NCBI GenBank assembly: GCA_021199235.1
Contig: JAJQIL010000066.1
Span: 1 to 48,707, forward strand
Length of the DNA stretch: 48,707 nucleotides
Direction of reading: 5' to 3'
Source: Lachnospiraceae bacterium
GTDB taxonomy: Bacteria; Bacillota; Clostridia; Lachnospirales; Lachnospiraceae
Every line of letters begins with the position of its first letter. Positions within the stretch are counted from its first letter, which is position 1. Made by a program: the position numbers and the translations under genes. Below are positions 40,832 to 48,707 of this stretch, one piece after another. A model generated the notes under the pieces. That model was not told where the DNA came from. It did no database searches and saw only the letters and a list, made by a program, of their open reading frames with translations.

Positions 40832-41995
40832 TCAGCTGTTTTTTATCACCCGTACCCGGATCACGTCGTTCACGGATTTCAGCCCGTTGACGATCGCATC
40901 CGAAACAGGCGCATCCAGATCGACCAGCGTATACGCGTAATCGCCGCGGCTGGTGTTGCTCATATTCTGAATATTCATATCACCCAGGACATCCGTAAAG
41001 CAGCTGATCATCTTCGGGACATTCCGGTGGTAAATTGCCACACGGGCTACGTGGGTACATACACCCATGTCGCAGTTCGGATAATTCACGGAATTACGGA
41101 TGTTGCCGTTTTCCAGGAAATTCCGCAGTTCAGTTGCCGCCATCAGCGCACAGTTTTCTTCCGCTTCTGCAGTAGAAGCACCCAGATGCGGTGTGATGAT
41201 CACACCTTTTTTACCGACTGTCACCGGGTTCGGGAAATCTGACACATAGCGGTGAATACGGCCTTCTTCCAGTGCCGCAACAACCGCTTTTTCATCCACG
41301 AGCAGGTCTCTTGCGAAATTCAGGATGACAGCATTCGGCTTCATCTTCGCAATCGCCGCCTGATCGATCATGCCGCGGGTAGAAATCATCAGCGGCACAT
41401 GAATCGTGATATAGTCGCACTGCTCATAAATTTTTTCAACATCCGTAACATGGTGAATAGTCCTCGAGAGATTCCACGCCGCATCCACCGAGATGAACGG
41501 ATCATAGCCATAAACCTCCATACACAGATGCGTCGCCGCATTCGCTACCTGGACACCGATTGCGCCCAGTCCGATGATTCCCAGCTTTTTACCGCGCAGC
41601 TCCGTGCCGGCAAAACGTTTCTTTTCTTTTTCTGCCTGTTTCTGTACGTCCGGATTCTCTGACTGGGCATCCACCCAGTTCACACCGCCGACGATGTCAC
41701 GCGCCGCCAGCAGCATACCCGCGATCACAAGCTCTTTTACACCGTTTGCATTCGCCCCCGGCGTGTTAAACACCACAATTCCTTTCTGTGCGCAGAGGTC
41801 AAGCGGAATGTTGTTAACGCCCGCTCCGGCACGCGCAATTGCCTGCAGCGTATCCGGCAGCTCCATATCATGCATATTCGCGCTGCGCACCAGCACGGCA
41901 TCCGCCTCATCTAAATTTTCCACCTGCACATACTGACCGGACAGCTGGTTAAGCCCTGCCGCCGCGATCGGATTTAAACATTTATACTGAAACAT
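40832..41995 (-). CDS. serA: D-3-phosphoglycerate dehydrogenase
   Basis: A 387-residue NAD-dependent enzyme that makes 3-phosphohydroxypyruvate, the first step of serine synthesis. NAD motif GLGAIG at 142-147, catalytic Arg229 (NFARDLL), a Glu in the following segment and His270 (ITPHLGAST). A C-terminal ACT-like domain (~315-385, ending VRVRVIKNS) suggests feedback by serine. Length matches the short, single-ACT type. A GAGG site is ~11 nt before the ATG, a weak spacing. The 174-nt gap from serC holds a TTGAAT/TATTAA promoter candidate, so serA may have its own start. Confidence 0.94.
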   Translation of the reverse strand: MFQYKCLNPIAAAGLNQLSGQYVQVENLDEADAVLVRSANMHDMELPDTLQAIARAGAGVNNIPLDLCAQKGIVVFNTPGANANGVKELVIAGMLLAARDIVGGVNWVDAQSENPDVQKQAEKEKKRFAGTELRGKKLGIIGLGAIGVQVANAATHLCMEVYGYDPFISVDAAWNLSRTIHHVTDVEKIYEQCDYITIHVPLMISTRGMIDQAAIAKMKPNAVILNFARDLLVDEKAVVAALEEGRIHRYVSDFPNPVTVGKKGVIITPHLGASTAEAEENCALMAATELRNFLENGNIRNSVNYPNCDMGVCTHVARVAIYHRNVPKMISCFTDVLGDMNIQNMSNTSRGDYAYTLVDLDAPVSDAIVNGLKSVNDVIRVRVIKNS

Positions 41996-42046
41996 TGGTC
42001 ATAAACCTCTTTATATTGTCAAATAAACGCTTTATACTTTCATACG

Positions 42047-42063
42047 TACCTCGCAGCAAGTAC
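42047..42063. repeat. Short palindromic repeat upstream of serA
   Basis: TACCTCGCAGCAAGTAC, differing by one base from TACTTCGCAGCAAGTAC at 32593-32609 upstream of pepP. Both have GTAC/AAGTAC-type arms and lie 50-115 nt before minus-strand genes. It could be a shared operator or a shared repeat module. Confidence 0.55.
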
Positions 42064-42169
42064 GAGGGACTGTCTTAATAGTTACAAATAAACTACATTC
42101 AAATCTGCCGGAAGGAATCTATACATTCCCCTGACCATGGATGATATCTTTTTTACACGGATATGGAAG

Positions 42170-43255
42170 TTACCGCAAATTCTCCTGCTCAAAGTTCTTC
42201 ATGAACTCCACAAGCTTCTCCACGCCTTCCTGCGGCATTGCGTTGTAGATGCTGGCGCGCATACCGCCGACCGTGCGATGTCCTTTGAGGTTCACAAATC
42301 CGGCAGCTTCCGCTTCCTTGACAAACTTCGCGTCCAGATCCTTATCACCCGTCACAAACGGCACATTCATCAGGGAACGATCCTCTTTTACTACGGTGCC
42401 GTGGAACATCTTACTGTTGTCCAGGAAATCATAGAGAACCGCTGCTTTCTTTTCGTTGCGCTCCTTCATCACGGAAAGACCGCCCATCGCTTTCAGCCAT
42501 TTGAACACCTGCCCGCACACATAGATGCACCAGCAGTTCGGCGTATTATAAAGGGAGCCCGCGTCCGCGTGCGTCTTAAATTTCATCATCGTCGGAGTGA
42601 AATCCATCACGTCGTCTGTGATCAGATCGTCGCGGACAATGGAGATCACCATGCCGGCCGGTCCGATGTTCTTCTGTACACCGCCGTAAATGATGCCGTA
42701 ATCGCTCACGTTCACCGGCTCCGAGAGGAAGCAGGAGGAAACGTCAGATACCAGAAGCTTACCCTTGGTGTTCGGCAGCTTTTTGTACTTTGTTCCGTAA
42801 ATCGTGTTGTTCTCGCAGATGTACACATAGTCTGCATTGTCGTCAATCGGCAGGTCGCTGCAGTCCGGGATATAGGAAAACGTCTTATCCGCGCTTGATG
42901 CCACCGCGTTCGCTGTGCCATATTTCTGTGCTTCCTGCCATGCTTTCTTCGCCCACTGGCCGGTGATCACATAGTCCGCCACCCGGTTTTTCATGAGGTT
43001 CATCGGGATCATCGCGAACTGCAGGCTCGCGCCGCCCTGCATAAACAGCACCTTATAGTTATCCGGAATCCCCATCAGATCGCGCAGATCCTGCTCCGCC
43101 TGATTGATGATGTCGTCAAAAACCTTCGAACGGTGACTCATCTCCATCACGGACATACCGCAGCCGTTGAAATCCATCATCTCATTCTGCACCTTTTGCA
43201 GAACCTCCTCCGGCAAAACCGCCGGTCCCGCCGAAAAATTGTACACTCTGCTCAT
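42170..43255 (-). CDS. serC: Phosphoserine aminotransferase
   Basis: A 361-residue PLP aminotransferase that converts 3-phosphohydroxypyruvate and glutamate to phosphoserine. Family marks: start RVYNFSAGPAVLPEEVL, GGASLQFAMIPMNL, VSDVSSCFLSEPV with the PLP-binding Asp, the Schiff-base Lys in YGGVQKNIGPAG, and the C-terminal GGMRASIYNA. ATG 43255 follows GAGGAGG; a longer reading has no site. It is the first gene of serC-serA-DUF1015. The 206-nt gap upstream holds a CCCGTCT/AGACGGG hairpin near 43416-43440. Confidence 0.96.
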   Translation of the reverse strand: MSRVYNFSAGPAVLPEEVLQKVQNEMMDFNGCGMSVMEMSHRSKVFDDIINQAEQDLRDLMGIPDNYKVLFMQGGASLQFAMIPMNLMKNRVADYVITGQWAKKAWQEAQKYGTANAVASSADKTFSYIPDCSDLPIDDNADYVYICENNTIYGTKYKKLPNTKGKLLVSDVSSCFLSEPVNVSDYGIIYGGVQKNIGPAGMVISIVRDDLITDDVMDFTPTMMKFKTHADAGSLYNTPNCWCIYVCGQVFKWLKAMGGLSVMKERNEKKAAVLYDFLDNSKMFHGTVVKEDRSLMNVPFVTGDKDLDAKFVKEAEAAGFVNLKGHRTVGGMRASIYNAMPQEGVEKLVEFMKNFEQENLR

Positions 43256-43461
43256 TTTTTCATTTCCTCCTCTTGCAGGACTGCTTTTCTTCTGGGATAT
43301 GCCCATCGCAAAGCGATCTTAATTGACCTGCCTTTCCGAAAAACAGCCCTTATTATTTCTGTCTGAATATTTATATTTTATAAATGATCATACAAATATC
43401 ATTCTAACTGCATTTTCCCGTCTGTTTTATCTTTAGAGACGGGTCTGCATGCTTTCGCTCT

Positions 43462-45141
43462 TCACGATTTTGCCAGATCATCCGCGTCAAACGCGGTGTC
43501 GATCGGAGCCCCCGGCGCTACCATCGGGAATACCTTATCATCGCTGTCAATCTGGCAGTCGATGACCACCGGACGGCCAAGGCTCATCGCCTTCTGCAGT
43601 GCCGGAGCAAATTCCTCTTTGCTGGTCACGCGGATACCGACAGCGCCCAGCGCCTCTGCTACCTTTACAAAATCCACGCCGTCGTTCAGCACCGTAGCCG
43701 AATAGCGTTTCTCGTAAAACAGAGTCTGCCACTGACGCACCATGCCGAGCACATGGTTGTTGATCACTACTTCAATGATCGGAATGTTGTAGCGGGCTGC
43801 CGTAGCGATTTCATTCATGTTCATACGGAAACAGCCGTCGCCGCCGATATTGATGACCGTCTTATCCGGGTTTCCCACCTTCGCGCCGATTGCTGCGCCG
43901 ACACCATATCCCATCGTGCCAAGTCCGCCGGAAGAAAGCAACTGGCGCGGTCTCGAATATTTGTAATACTGTGCCGCCCACATCTGATGCTGTCCGACAT
44001 CCGTCACGATGATCGCATCCCCGTTGGTCTGGCGATAAATCTCCTCAATCACATACGGGCCAGTCAAACCTTCTTCGATGTATTTCAGCGGATATTTTTC
44101 CTTCAATGCCCTGATGGAGTCATCCCACTCATCGTGGCGATGCTCTTCCACACGCTCATTCAGGCGTTTCAGCACCTCGCGGACGTCGCCGATAATGCTG
44201 ACGTCGACCTGAATGTTCTTATTGATCTCAGCCGGATCAACATCAATCTGAATCACTTTCGCGTTCTTTGCAAAGGTCGCCGCATTGCCGATCACACGGT
44301 CGCTGAAACGGGAACCGATGGTGATCAGAAGATCGCACTGGCTGACGCCGAGGTTCGCCGTCTTCGTGCCATGCATGCCGAGCATGCCGCAGTACAGCTC
44401 ACTTCGTCCATCGTAAGCGCCCTTGCCCATCAGGGAATCCGCCACCGGCGCGTGTACGATATCAGCAAATTTTTTCAATTCGTCCGCCGCGTCGGAACGC
44501 ACCGCGCCGCCGCCCACAAAAACAAACGGGCGCTCGCTCTCATTAATCAGCTTTACCGCAGCCTCGAGATCCGCCTCTTTGATATACTCCGTACTGCGCT
44601 CCGGCTTCTCCGGAACCTGCGGTTCAAAATCCGTCACCGTCGAAGTCAGATCCTTCGGAATATCGACGAGCACCGGACCCGGACGGCCTTCCTGTGCGAT
44701 CTGGAACGCCCAGCGGATCGTATCCGCAAGCTTTGTGATGTCTTTTACGATAAAATTATGCTTGGTGATCGGCGTTGTGATGCCTGCAATATCAATCTCC
44801 TGAAAACTGTCCTTGCCAAGCAGCGGCACCGCTACATTCGCTGTGATCGCTACGATCGGAATGGAATCCATGTACGCGGTCGCGATACCGGTCACAAGAT
44901 TGGTCGCACCCGGACCGGAGGTCGCCAGGCAGACACCCACCTTTCCCGTAGAACGCGCATAGCCGTCCGCCGCGTGGGACGCCCCCTGCTCATGCGACGT
45001 CAGAATATGCGTAATCTCGTCGCTGTGCTTGTACAATTCGTCATAAACATTGAGGATTGTGCCGCCCGGATAGCCAAAGACCGTATCCACGCCCTGCTCT
45101 TTCAGGCACTCAATCACAATCTGGGAACCATTTAACTTCAT
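43462..45141 (-). CDS. ilvB: Acetolactate synthase, catalytic (large) subunit
   Basis: A 559-residue ThDP/FAD enzyme that condenses pyruvate to acetolactate for valine, leucine and isoleucine. The catalytic Glu51 is in [16 protein letters not shown], the FAD region includes SDRVIGN, and the ThDP-Mg motif GDGCFRMN...NN is at about residue 428-455. The biosynthetic form is favoured over catabolic AlsS by the ilvD-leuB context and by [16 protein letters not shown]. The regulatory subunit gene ilvH/ilvN is not adjacent. AAGGAAAG precedes the ATG. It follows ilvD after a 137-nt gap that contains a repeat element. Confidence 0.95.
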   Translation of the reverse strand: MKLNGSQIVIECLKEQGVDTVFGYPGGTILNVYDELYKHSDEITHILTSHEQGASHAADGYARSTGKVGVCLATSGPGATNLVTGIATAYMDSIPIVAITANVAVPLLGKDSFQEIDIAGITTPITKHNFIVKDITKLADTIRWAFQIAQEGRPGPVLVDIPKDLTSTVTDFEPQVPEKPERSTEYIKEADLEAAVKLINESERPFVFVGGGAVRSDAADELKKFADIVHAPVADSLMGKGAYDGRSELYCGMLGMHGTKTANLGVSQCDLLITIGSRFSDRVIGNAATFAKNAKVIQIDVDPAEINKNIQVDVSIIGDVREVLKRLNERVEEHRHDEWDDSIRALKEKYPLKYIEEGLTGPYVIEEIYRQTNGDAIIVTDVGQHQMWAAQYYKYSRPRQLLSSGGLGTMGYGVGAAIGAKVGNPDKTVINIGGDGCFRMNMNEIATAARYNIPIIEVVINNHVLGMVRQWQTLFYEKRYSATVLNDGVDFVKVAEALGAVGIRVTSKEEFAPALQKAMSLGRPVVIDCQIDSDDKVFPMVAPGAPIDTAFDADDLAKS

Positions 45142-45172
45142 CCGTATCTTTCCTTCCTGTATATAATGTAAT

Positions 45173-45271
45173 TATTCAGAACAGCCGCCCACAGACTGCC
45201 TTCTTTAAAAGGCGTATGCCACTGGCGCTCAGCGCCTGTCTTTCCATTTCGACGCTGTTCTGAACTGTTAC
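45173..45271 (-). repeat. Short inverted-ended intergenic repeat, copy 2
   Basis: Same element as 6257-6346: ATTCAGAACAGC at the left end, GGCGCTCAGCGCCTGTCTTT and ATTTCGA inside, CTGTTCTGAACTGTTAC at the right end. It sits 8 nt beyond the ilvD stop and before ilvB, in the same orientation relative to transcription as copy 1. The middle ~35 bp differ between copies. Confidence 0.75.
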
Positions 45272-45278
45272 TATAATA

Positions 45279-46940
45279 TTACACTTCCAGCACCGCTCCG
45301 CGGCTTGCGCTCGTCACCAGAGCAGCGTATCGTTTGAGATAGCCGGTGTTGACCTTCGGCTCTCTCGGCTGCCATGCCGCACGGCGCTTCGCAAGCTCCT
45401 CCTCGCTGACATCGAGTGTCAGTGTGCATTCCGGGATATCAACTTTTATGATGTCTCCCTCTTCGACCAGAGCGATCGTCCCGCCGACTGCTGCCTCCGG
45501 GCAGACATGTCCTATGGAAGCGCCTCGGGACGCGCCGCTGAAACGGCCGTCTGTGATCAGCGCTACCGTGGAGCCTAAGCCCATACCCGCGATCGCGGAG
45601 GTCGGATTCAGCATCTCACGCATGCCCGGACCGCCCTTCGGTCCCTCATAACGGATAACAACCACATCTCCCGGATTGATCTTTCCTCCAAGAATGTCGG
45701 CGATCGCGTCCTCCTCGCAGTCAAAGACACGGGCCGGGCCTTCATGCACCATCATCTCCGGAGCCACCGCAGAGCGCTTCACTACGCTGCCCTCCGGCGC
45801 CAGATTGCCCTTTAATACGGCAAGGCCGCCGGTCTCGCTGTAAGGATTCTCCAGCGGACGGATAACCTCCGGATTGCGGTTTACACAATTCTTTATGTTC
45901 TCACCCACCGTCTTTCCGGTCACTGTCATGCAGTCCAGATTCAGCAGGTTCTTCTTCGTCAGCTCATTCATCACCGCGTAGACGCCGCCCGCCTCGTTCA
46001 GATCCTCGATATAGGTCGGACCCGCCGGAGCAAGGTGACAGATATTCGGAGTGCGGGCGCTGATCTCGTTTGCGATATCCACATTAAGCTCCACGCCTGC
46101 CTCATGCGCGATTGCCGGCAGATGCAGCATGCTGTTCGTCGAGCAGCCGAGCGCCATATCCACGGTCAGCGCGTTCATAAACGCCTTCTCCGTCATAATG
46201 TCACGCGGACGGATATTGTTTTTCAAAAGCTCCATAACCTGCATACCGGCCTGTTTGGCCAGGATAATGCGGTCCGAATAGACAGCCGGGATCGTGCCGT
46301 TCCCTTTTAAGCCCATGCCGAGCACCTCGGTCAGACAGTTCATGCTGTTCGCGGTATACATACCGGAACAGGAACCGCAGGTCGGACAGGCGTTCTGCTC
46401 AAATTCACTCAGCTCCTCGTCCGTCATTGTCCCCGCCGCATGCTCGCCGACTGCTTCAAACATACTTGAAAGGCTGCGTTTACGGCCTCTGTGATGGCCT
46501 GCCATCATTGGCCCGCCGCTGACAAAAATAGTCGGAATATTCAGACGCGCCGCCGCCATCAGAAGGCCGGGCACGTTCTTATCACAGTTCGGAATCATGA
46601 CCAGCGCATCAAACTGGTGCGCCATCGCCATACATTCGGTGGAATCCGCAATCAGGTCACGCGTCACAAGCGAATACTTCATGCCGACATGCCCCATCGC
46701 GATGCCGTCGCAGACCGCGATCGCCGGAAATTCCCTCGGTACGCCGCCCGCCAGCGAAACGCCAAGCTTTACCGCCTCGGTGATCTTATCCAGGTTCATA
46801 TGTCCCGGAACTACTTCATTATACGAATTCACTATGCCGACCAGCGGCCGCTTCATCTCCTCCTCCGACAGTCCCAGCGCGTGGAACAGGGAACGGTGCG
46901 GCGCCTGCTGCACGCCCTTTTTTACCGCGTCACTTCTCAT
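45279..46940 (-). CDS. ilvD: Dihydroxy-acid dehydratase
   Basis: A 553-residue Fe-S enzyme for the third step of valine and isoleucine synthesis. Cluster ligand candidates are Cys119 ([10 protein letters not shown]) and Cys191 in [15 protein letters not shown]; the position of the third [2Fe-2S]-type Cys (in [11 protein letters not shown]) is not Cys, suggesting the [4Fe-4S] form. The C-terminal [18 protein letters not shown] is conserved. ATG 46940 follows AGAGGAG; a GTG two codons earlier is possible. It depends on Fe-S supply such as the Suf system here. It starts 37 nt after leuB with no terminator, so the two are one unit. Confidence 0.96.
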   Translation of the reverse strand: MRSDAVKKGVQQAPHRSLFHALGLSEEEMKRPLVGIVNSYNEVVPGHMNLDKITEAVKLGVSLAGGVPREFPAIAVCDGIAMGHVGMKYSLVTRDLIADSTECMAMAHQFDALVMIPNCDKNVPGLLMAAARLNIPTIFVSGGPMMAGHHRGRKRSLSSMFEAVGEHAAGTMTDEELSEFEQNACPTCGSCSGMYTANSMNCLTEVLGMGLKGNGTIPAVYSDRIILAKQAGMQVMELLKNNIRPRDIMTEKAFMNALTVDMALGCSTNSMLHLPAIAHEAGVELNVDIANEISARTPNICHLAPAGPTYIEDLNEAGGVYAVMNELTKKNLLNLDCMTVTGKTVGENIKNCVNRNPEVIRPLENPYSETGGLAVLKGNLAPEGSVVKRSAVAPEMMVHEGPARVFDCEEDAIADILGGKINPGDVVVIRYEGPKGGPGMREMLNPTSAIAGMGLGSTVALITDGRFSGASRGASIGHVCPEAAVGGTIALVEEGDIIKVDIPECTLTLDVSEEELAKRRAAWQPREPKVNTGYLKRYAALVTSASRGAVLEV

Positions 46941-46977
46941 TTTCACAAATCTCCTCTCTTTGCTCATTCATGTACAC

Positions 46978-48060
46978 TTATACCCGCTCCGCAATCAGCT
47001 CGCCCATCTTCTCCGTACCGACCTTTTCACAGCCCTCACTCATAATATCTCCTGTTCGGTACCCTTCGCTCAGCACCTGCTTCACTGCATTCTCGATGGC
47101 GTCTGCCGCCTCATCCTGATCCAGCGAATAGCGAAGAAGCATCGCCGCAGAAAGAATCGTCGCGATCGGGTTCGCGATGCCCTGTCCCGCAATATCCGGA
47201 GCGGAACCATGACTCGGCTCATACAGACCAAACTTCGTTTCATTCAGAGAAGCGGAGGAAAGCATTCCGATGGAGCCGGTCACCATACTTGCCTCATCCG
47301 AAAGAATGTCCCCAAACATATTCTCAGTAAGGATCACATCAAACTGTGCCGGATCCTTCACCAGCTGCATCGCGCAGTTGTCCACCAGCATATGGGAAAG
47401 AGTGACGTCCGGATAGTCCTTTGCGACTTCTTCCACCACAGTCCTCCAGAGTCTGGACGAATCCAGTACATTCGCCTTGTCCACGCTGCACACCTGTTTC
47501 CGGCGCTTGCGGGCAATCTCAAAAGCCTTGATCGCAATCCTGCGAATCTCATTTTCATTGTATACAAGCGTATCGGTCGCCGTCCGAAGTCCATCCTGTA
47601 CTTCCGTATGGCGTTCGCCAAAATACAGGCCGCCGGTCAGTTCCCGCACGATCATCATATCAAAGCCGTCGCCGATCACTTCATCTGAGAGCGGGCAGGC
47701 CGCTTTCAGTTCATCATATAAATACGCCGGGCGAAGGTTGGCAAACAGATTCAGCGCCTTGCGAATCCCAAGAAGTCCCGCCTCCGGCCGAAGATTCGGA
47801 GGAAGCTGATACCAGGGGGACGTCTTCGCATCGCCGCCGATCGAGCCCATCAGCACCGCATCACTGGCCTTCGCTGCCGCGATCGTCTCTTCCGTCAGCG
47901 GTACACCATTCGCATCAATCGAAGCTCCGCCCATCAGAAGCTCAGTATAATCCAACTCAAATCCGTATTTCGCAGCCGCCGCATCCAGCACTCGCTGCGC
48001 CTGCTTTACGATCTCCGGACCGATCCCGTCGCCCGGAATCACCGCTATTTTATAAGTCAT
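46978..48060 (-). CDS. leuB: 3-Isopropylmalate dehydrogenase
   Basis: A 360-residue NAD-dependent oxidative decarboxylase for leucine synthesis. Marks: [14 protein letters not shown] at the start, [30 protein letters not shown], the catalytic Lys in [14 protein letters not shown] and Asp-rich metal site, and [15 protein letters not shown] near the C-terminus. LeuB specificity rather than tartrate or isocitrate enzymes is favoured by NLFANLRPA and by the neighbours ilvD and ilvB. leuA and leuCD are not in the window. AGGAGG precedes ATG 48060, and a 17-bp-spaced promoter is just upstream, making leuB the first gene of leuB-ilvD-ilvB. Confidence 0.96.
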   Translation of the reverse strand: MTYKIAVIPGDGIGPEIVKQAQRVLDAAAAKYGFELDYTELLMGGASIDANGVPLTEETIAAAKASDAVLMGSIGGDAKTSPWYQLPPNLRPEAGLLGIRKALNLFANLRPAYLYDELKAACPLSDEVIGDGFDMMIVRELTGGLYFGERHTEVQDGLRTATDTLVYNENEIRRIAIKAFEIARKRRKQVCSVDKANVLDSSRLWRTVVEEVAKDYPDVTLSHMLVDNCAMQLVKDPAQFDVILTENMFGDILSDEASMVTGSIGMLSSASLNETKFGLYEPSHGSAPDIAGQGIANPIATILSAAMLLRYSLDQDEAADAIENAVKQVLSEGYRTGDIMSEGCEKVGTEKMGELIAERV

Positions 48061-48091
48061 GTTGTTCCTCCTGTCTTTTGCATCATTACAT

Positions 48092-48120
48092 ATAATAGTA
48101 GATTTTATCTGCTTTTTCAA
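48092..48120 (-). promoter_or_regulatory. Promoter of leuB-ilvD-ilvB
   Basis: Minus strand TTGAAA (48120-48115), 17 bp, TATTAT (48097-48092). The leader is only about 25 nt, so no T-box or leader-peptide attenuator fits; control of this branched-chain unit would have to act at the DNA level. Confidence 0.75.
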
Positions 48121-48141
48121 CCATAGATTTTTTCCTATGAT

Positions 48142-48168
48142 AAAAACGCCATGCAGCCAATTCTGGCG
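48142..48168 (-). terminator. Terminator of yajC
   Basis: On the minus strand CGCCA...TGGCG (with inner GCCA-4-TGGC possible) is followed by TTTTT (48146-48142). It ends the yajC transcript before the leuB promoter. Confidence 0.65.
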
Positions 48169-48200
48169 CACAGCGCTTATTGTCGTGCCTTGTAAAACGA

Positions 48201-48527
48201 TTACGATGCCTCTCCTGCTTTCTCGACTTCTGAGATCGCCGACTTCTTCATCGGAATCCGGCAGTTCTTGTTGCTTCCAAACTCCACGATGCAGTCCTCA
48301 TCCGTAAGATCGATCACCACTCCATAGAATCCGCTCGTCGTAACGATCGTGTCGCCGACCTCCACAGAGTTGATCAGAGCCTGCATTCTCTTCTGCTCTT
48401 TTCTCTGCGGACGTACCGCAAAAAAGTACATTGCCACGCCAATCACCACAATATAAATGACAAGCACGATCATACTGCTGCCGGTCGATGCGGTATCGGT
48501 GGTCTCGGTTAATAAGTTTAACATCAT
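48201..48527 (-). CDS. yajC: Preprotein translocase accessory subunit YajC
   Basis: A 108-residue membrane protein of the Sec accessory complex. One N-terminal transmembrane helix (~residues 18-37, [20 protein letters not shown]) is followed by the hallmark [11 protein letters not shown] and a small soluble domain with [19 protein letters not shown] Ser/Thr-rich extracytoplasmic segment precedes the helix. ATG 48527 follows AGGAGG; a longer reading has no ribosome site. Often grouped with tgt or secDF, which would lie outside the window if present. Confidence 0.95.
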   Translation of the reverse strand: MMLNLLTETTDTASTGSSMIVLVIYIVVIGVAMYFFAVRPQRKEQKRMQALINSVEVGDTIVTTSGFYGVVIDLTDEDCIVEFGSNKNCRIPMKKSAISEVEKAGEAS

Positions 48528-48598
48528 AATAGGTGCCTCCTGAATTTTCTGCTTCCGCACATTAAATATTGATCTGCTTCCGCTTTTGACTGCATACT

Positions 48599-48627
48599 AT
48601 AATACACAATCCTTGGCGCTGAATCAA
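48599..48627 (-). promoter_or_regulatory. Promoter of yajC
   Basis: Minus strand TTGATT (48627-48622), 17 bp, TATTAT (48604-48599). The remaining bases to the window end show no gene I can support. Confidence 0.7.
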
Positions 48628-48707
48628 GTATTTTTTTACAACAGTTCCAAACAATATGGGCCATTTATGATAATGTCCTTATATACCACAAGAGAAAATG
48701 TCCCAAA

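Noticed and set aside
43753-45135. 460-codon plus-strand ORF opposite ilvB
   Set aside because: Antisense to a fully motif-supported acetolactate synthase; composition (many His, Arg, Asp) is that of a reverse-frame shadow.
46597-47688. 363-codon plus-strand ORF spanning the ilvD start and leuB
   Set aside because: It crosses two real minus-strand genes and their gap, with no domain or ribosome site.
48061-48120. T-box or leader-peptide attenuator before leuB
   Set aside because: The promoter lies about 30 bp before the gene, leaving no room for a T-box or a leader peptide and terminator.

Overview
The window most resembles a Gram-positive, spore-forming anaerobe of the Clostridia, probably Lachnospiraceae. 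This rests on a Spo0A response regulator, AGGAGG-type ribosome sites in front of most genes, near-consensus sigma-A promoters with 17-bp spacers, a SufCBDSU-type Fe-S operon with SufU, an ECF pantothenate transporter beside type III pantothenate kinase, and a ChvE/Ggu-type multi-sugar ABC transporter. The genus is not identifiable from what I can see. No phage, CRISPR array, IS transposase or rRNA was found; there is one tRNA.

Layout, left to right. (1) 1-3300: a broken Abi-family gene, then a metal-efflux operon (small HMA metallochaperone, Cd/Zn P1B-ATPase, a 35-codon Cys-rich ORF, CadC-like repressor) with promoter and operator, ending in a hairpin-rich repeat. (2) 3400-7630, minus strand: AGE-family sugar isomerase, aldehyde dehydrogenase and Fe-type alcohol dehydrogenase. 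(3) 7700-9060: an EAL phosphodiesterase under a promoter overlapped by a 10-bp inverted repeat. (4) 9350-19240: a multi-sugar ABC transporter (minus) divergent from its likely regulator, a membrane-anchored sugar-binding protein + LytS/YesM-type histidine kinase + YesN-type response regulator, then a third, lipoprotein sugar-binding protein. (5) 19350-22005: an AAA/PD-(D/E)XK protein and a LysR regulator. (6) 22012-27570, minus: sufCBDSU with a long, multibranched leader; spo0A lies just upstream. (7) 28600-30700: panT-coaX with a long structured leader. (8) 30690-33770: Xaa-Pro aminopeptidase and a divergent AraC regulator separated by another hairpin array. (9) 33940-39475, minus: glycogen synthase with a small coiled-coil gene, tRNA-Thr(CGT), a CsoR-type repressor with a His-rich N-terminus, and a branching enzyme with an unusual insert and lysine-rich tail. 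(10) 39569-43255, minus: serC, serA and a DUF1015-type gene. (11) 43462-48527, minus: yajC, then leuB-ilvD-ilvB.

Themes. Sugar uptake and sensing, glycogen storage and reductive disposal of aldehydes form the carbon side. Serine, branched-chain amino acid, Fe-S and CoA genes form the biosynthetic side; IlvD needs the clusters that Suf builds. The most unusual features are non-coding or low-complexity: a family of intergenic palindromic modules with compensatory stem changes, two long structured leaders (suf and panT-coaX), perfect operators on the EAL and glgB promoters, and low-complexity inserts in three otherwise ordinary enzymes (ALDH, SufD, GlgB). All family calls come from reading motifs by eye; no database search was run.
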